DNA of 7,605 bases. It comes from Actinomycetes bacterium. Lineage in GTDB: Bacteria > Actinomycetota > Acidimicrobiia > Acidimicrobiales > Microtrichaceae. Numbering within the stretch: the stretch's first letter is position 1; the number at the start of each line of letters is the position of its first letter. The notes beneath the pieces are model-generated. The model had not been told where the DNA came from. It worked only from the letters and a program-made list of their open reading frames with translations, and searched no databases. The stretch lies in assembly GCA_023389745.1 (NCBI GenBank), contig JAEWED010000133.1, positions 1-7,605 on the forward strand, written 5' to 3'. A program made the position numbers and the translations under genes. Of the stretch, positions 5,774-7,605 are shown in pieces.

Positions 5774-6561
5774 GCTCCACACCCATCATCGATGCGCACA
5801 ACCACGTCTGGCCGGACAAGGTCGCCGAGAAGGCGCTCGGCGGCAACATCCCCGGCATGGAGGTCTTCGGCGACGGCAAGGTGTCCGGTCTGCTGAAGGT
5901 CAAGCAGGACGCCGGCATCGACCTGTCGGTGTGCCTCGCTGTCGCCAACACGGCCGCGCAGGTCGAGAGCGCCAACCGGTTCATCGGTGGCCTCGACCGC
6001 GAGCACTTCATCCCCTTCGGCACGATCCACCCGGACATGTCGCCCGAGGAGAACCTGGAGCACCTGCGGGCCAACAAGGTCGAGGGCGTCAAGCTCCATC
6101 CCGTGTTCCAGAAGTTCCGCCTGGACGACCCTGCGCTGTGGGACGTGCTCGGCGCGCTCGCCGGTGAGTTCCCGACGATCATCCACGTCGGCGCCGGTGG
6201 TGGCGGCGACGGCAGCACCTGCACCCCTGCGATGCTGCGCGACATCGTGCTCGCGTTCCCCGAGCTCGACGTCATCGCCTGCCACTTCGGCGGCTATCAC
6301 ATGCTCGACGACGCCGAAGAGAGCGTGATCGGCCTGCCGGTGCTGCTCGACACGGCGTGGCCGCCGTCGCTCGCGGCGCTCGACCCCGCGACGGTGCGCG
6401 ACCTGATCCGACGCCACGGCGTCGAGCGCGTCGTGTTCAGCTCGGACTGGCCGACCGCATCGCCGGCGGCCGAGGTCGAGGCGATCCGGACCCTGGGTCT
6501 GGACGACGACGAGACCGCTGCCGTGCTCGGCGGCAACATGGCCAGACTGCTGGGACGCTGA
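5770..6561 (+). CDS. Amidohydrolase 2 (ACMSD-like) metal-dependent hydrolase or decarboxylase
   Basis: A 263-residue TIM-barrel protein of the Amidohydro_2 group. The metal-site pattern is visible: IDAHNHVW with His10 and His12, GVKLHP with Lys108 and His110, IIHVG with His139, ACHFGGYH with His172, and SSDWP with Asp226. The family includes hydrolases (lactonases such as 2-pyrone-4,6-dicarboxylate hydrolase) and non-oxidative decarboxylases (ACMSD, gamma-resorcylate decarboxylase), so C-O, C-N or C-C chemistry is possible. The length is somewhat below the roughly 300 residues of many relatives, with all metal ligands kept. I start it at the GTG at 5770, which overlaps the SDR stop as GTGA and places the HxH motif at the usual distance from the N-terminus. 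Its place in an acyl-CoA operon suggests ring opening or removal of a carboxyl group from an intermediate. No direct substrate evidence exists. Confidence 0.9.
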   Translation: MSSTPIIDAHNHVWPDKVAEKALGGNIPGMEVFGDGKVSGLLKVKQDAGIDLSVCLAVANTAAQVESANRFIGGLDREHFIPFGTIHPDMSPEENLEHLRANKVEGVKLHPVFQKFRLDDPALWDVLGALAGEFPTIIHVGAGGGGDGSTCTPAMLRDIVLAFPELDVIACHFGGYHMLDDAEESVIGLPVLLDTAWPPSLAALDPATVRDLIRRHGVERVVFSSDWPTASPAAEVEAIRTLGLDDDETAAVLGGNMARLLGR

Positions 6562-6570
6562 GGCGAGCCG

Positions 6571-7380
6571 GTGAGCACCCAGGCTGTGGATGAGCGTCGA
6601 GTCGCCCTCGTCACCGGTTCCAGCCGGGGCATCGGCCGAGCGATCCTCGAACGCCTCGGCGACGACCACGACTGCGTGGTCCACTACCGCAGCGATCGCG
6701 ACTCGGCGCTCGAGGTCGCGGCGGGCCTCGAAGCCCGGGGACGCCGCACCCTGGTGTTCCCGGCCGACCTGGCCTCGGCCGAGCAGGTCGCCGAGCTGCT
6801 CGGCGCCGTGCGCGAGGAGTTCGGTCGACTCGACACCCTCGTCACGTCGGCCGCGGCGACGAAGTTCGCCCCCGTGCTGAGCCTCGAGCCGCGCCACGTC
6901 GACCGCACCATGTCGACGGTGGTGTCGAGCTACGTGCAGCTCGCACGGGGGCTCTCCGAGATGGTGCCTGGCCCCGGCGGGCGCATCATCGCCATCGGCG
7001 GGCTCGACGCCCGCTTCGCGCAGTCGGGACACGGCCTGCTGGGCGCCGCCAAGGCGGCGCTCGAGGCGTTGACACGCAGCGTCGCGGTCGAGCTGGCACC
7101 GAAGGGCGCCACGGCCAACGTCGTCGTGCCCGGCGCGATCGAGACCGACTCGCTCGACCTGTACTTCCGCGACGGCGACACCGGCGGCGACTCCCCCGCT
7201 CGCCGGGCGATGGTCGGCGGCACCCCGGCGGGTCGGCTCGGCACGCCGTCGGACGTCGCCGAGCTGGTGGCGTTCCTTGCGTCGCCCGCCGCGGCGTACA
7301 TCACCGGCCAGGTCCTGGTGACCGACGGTGGCGCCAGCGCCGAGGGCGGCGCCTGGTCGCAGTTCCGCGACCTCTGGTGA
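6571..7380 (+). CDS. SDR-family protein, FabL/enoyl-reductase-like, with altered catalytic residues
   Basis: A 269-residue Rossmann-fold SDR. TGSSRGIG at 15-22 and the C-terminal GQVLVTDGG at 246-254 are intact, so a nicotinamide cofactor is probably bound. The active site departs from classical SDRs. The NNAG position reads TSAA (92-95), the Asn tetrad position is Val117, the Ser position is Gly (Gly143/Gly144), and a YxxxK tyrosine is replaced by Leu157. Lys161 is kept in GAAKAALEALTRSVAVE (158-174). This stretch resembles the FabI/FabL enoyl-ACP reductases, which use Tyr-x6-Lys. Here that tyrosine would be His154. It could be a divergent enoyl-CoA/ACP or dienoyl-CoA reductase, or a non-catalytic paralog. 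The start is GTG at 6571, with GAGG at 6560-6563 within the amidohydrolase stop, seven bases upstream. It is the last gene of the rightward operon. Confidence 0.9.
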   Translation: MSTQAVDERRVALVTGSSRGIGRAILERLGDDHDCVVHYRSDRDSALEVAAGLEARGRRTLVFPADLASAEQVAELLGAVREEFGRLDTLVTSAAATKFAPVLSLEPRHVDRTMSTVVSSYVQLARGLSEMVPGPGGRIIAIGGLDARFAQSGHGLLGAAKAALEALTRSVAVELAPKGATANVVVPGAIETDSLDLYFRDGDTGGDSPARRAMVGGTPAGRLGTPSDVAELVAFLASPAAAYITGQVLVTDGGASAEGGAWSQFRDLW

Positions 7381-7404
7381 CCAGCGGCTGACGCACAGGC
7401 CGAT

Positions 7405-7427
7405 CGCACGCGCGCGGGCGCGTTGCG
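7405..7427. terminator. Possible GC-rich hairpin terminator
   Basis: CGCACGCGC (7405-7413) can pair with GCGCGTTGCG (7418-7427) with one bulged base, giving about nine pairs around a four-base loop, 25 bases after the SDR stop. No T-run follows. Terminators without a U-tract are often proposed in high-GC actinobacteria, but the alternating GC makes chance pairing likely. Confidence 0.3.
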
Positions 7428-7435
7428 TCGACGCA
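7424..7435. repeat. Perfect 12-base palindrome TGCGTCGACGCA
   Basis: TGCGTCGACGCA reads the same on both strands and overlaps the right arm of the hairpin at 7405-7427. It may add to termination or be a protein site. A single copy was seen in the window. Confidence 0.4.
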
Positions 7436-7478
7436 CGTCGCCCTGCCTGGAACTGCGCACAGCCACTCACCCCGCCCC

Positions 7479-7605
7479 TCATGGTGGGCCCGTTGGTGGT
7501 GGGAGGGGTCCGGTTCGTTGGTGGTGGTGGCGTTGGCCCCAGAAGCGGTAGCCGTCGGGGGTGGTCCAGATGGTCCAGCCGTCGTCGGTGAGCTCGAGGG
7601 TCCAG
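7479..7605 (-). CDS. C-terminal tail of a probable DUF222/HNH endonuclease-type protein, cut by window edge
   Basis: Reading leftward from the right edge, 41 codons (from base 7604) run without a stop to TGA at 7481-7479. The peptide has WTLELTDDGWTIWTTPDGYR followed by FWGQRHHHQRTG and a Pro-rich end. This matches the usual end of actinobacterial DUF222/13E12-type HNH endonuclease proteins: a beta-hairpin with a TPDG turn after the HNH motif, then a His/Pro-rich tail. The HNH residues themselves would lie beyond the edge, so the assignment rests on the tail alone. These proteins are common, often multicopy, and of unclear role in Actinobacteria. The gene converges on the rightward operon and is probably unrelated to it. 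Confidence 0.55.
   Translation of the reverse strand, partial: WTLELTDDGWTIWTTPDGYRFWGQRHHHQRTGPLPPPTGPP

Larger units (their letters stand above)
7381..7478. other. Convergent gap between SDR gene and leftward partial gene
   Basis: About 98 bases lie between two converging genes. The gap holds GC-rich inverted repeats (7405-7427 and 7424-7435) and no credible open frame with coding character. It is a natural place for transcription termination of both genes. Confidence 0.5.

Noticed and set aside
5083..6561. Long N-terminal extension of the amidohydrolase frame back to 5083
   Set aside because: The extension is an out-of-frame shadow of the SDR gene. The GTG at 5770 places the HxH motif at the usual distance from the start.
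5737..7482. Leftward 581-codon open frame
   Set aside because: Antisense to two genes with clear family motifs. It has only compositional bias and also overlaps the separate frame of the partial gene at 7479-7605.
7490..7560. GGT-rich low-complexity run suggesting a microsatellite
   Set aside because: It is explained by His- and Pro-rich codons (CAC, CCA) of the leftward partial gene and has no regular repeat period.

Overview
The window is high-GC, compactly coded bacterial DNA. The dense coding, GTG starts, 1-4 base stop/start overlaps and the probable tail of a DUF222/HNH-type protein at the right edge suggest an actinobacterium. Acidimicrobiia is a plausible but unproven placement. No RNA gene, CRISPR array or insertion sequence was seen.

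The layout is two divergent operons around a 149-base regulatory gap (3727-3875). The leftward operon, read from the gap, has four genes. First is a 299-residue protein made of two copies of an uncharacterised unit (3726-2827). Next is a 549-residue protein with the same two-unit module fused to a carboxymuconolactone decarboxylase (CMD)-like region (2817-1168). Then come a DUF35 zinc-ribbon/OB-fold protein (1171-743) and the N-terminal half of an acyl-CoA synthetase that runs off the left edge (746-1). The rightward operon encodes an acyl-CoA dehydrogenase (3876-5024), a classical SDR oxidoreductase (5024-5773), an ACMSD-like amidohydrolase (5770-6561) and a second SDR of unusual active site (6571-7380). 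A short gap follows, and then the C-terminal 41 codons of a leftward gene (7605-7479).

Together the genes look like a catabolic cluster for an organic acid. The ligase would make a CoA thioester, the dehydrogenase would desaturate it, the SDRs would oxidise or reduce ring or side-chain positions, and the amidohydrolase would hydrolyse or decarboxylate an intermediate. A DUF35 protein normally assists a thiolase, and none is in the window. The substrate cannot be read from the sequence.

The most novel element is the repeat family. There are four copies of a roughly 120-residue unit in two adjacent genes, one of them fused to a CMD-like region. I cannot assign this unit to a named family. The second point of interest is the last SDR, which aligns with FabL-type enoyl reductases but has lost the catalytic tyrosine and serine.
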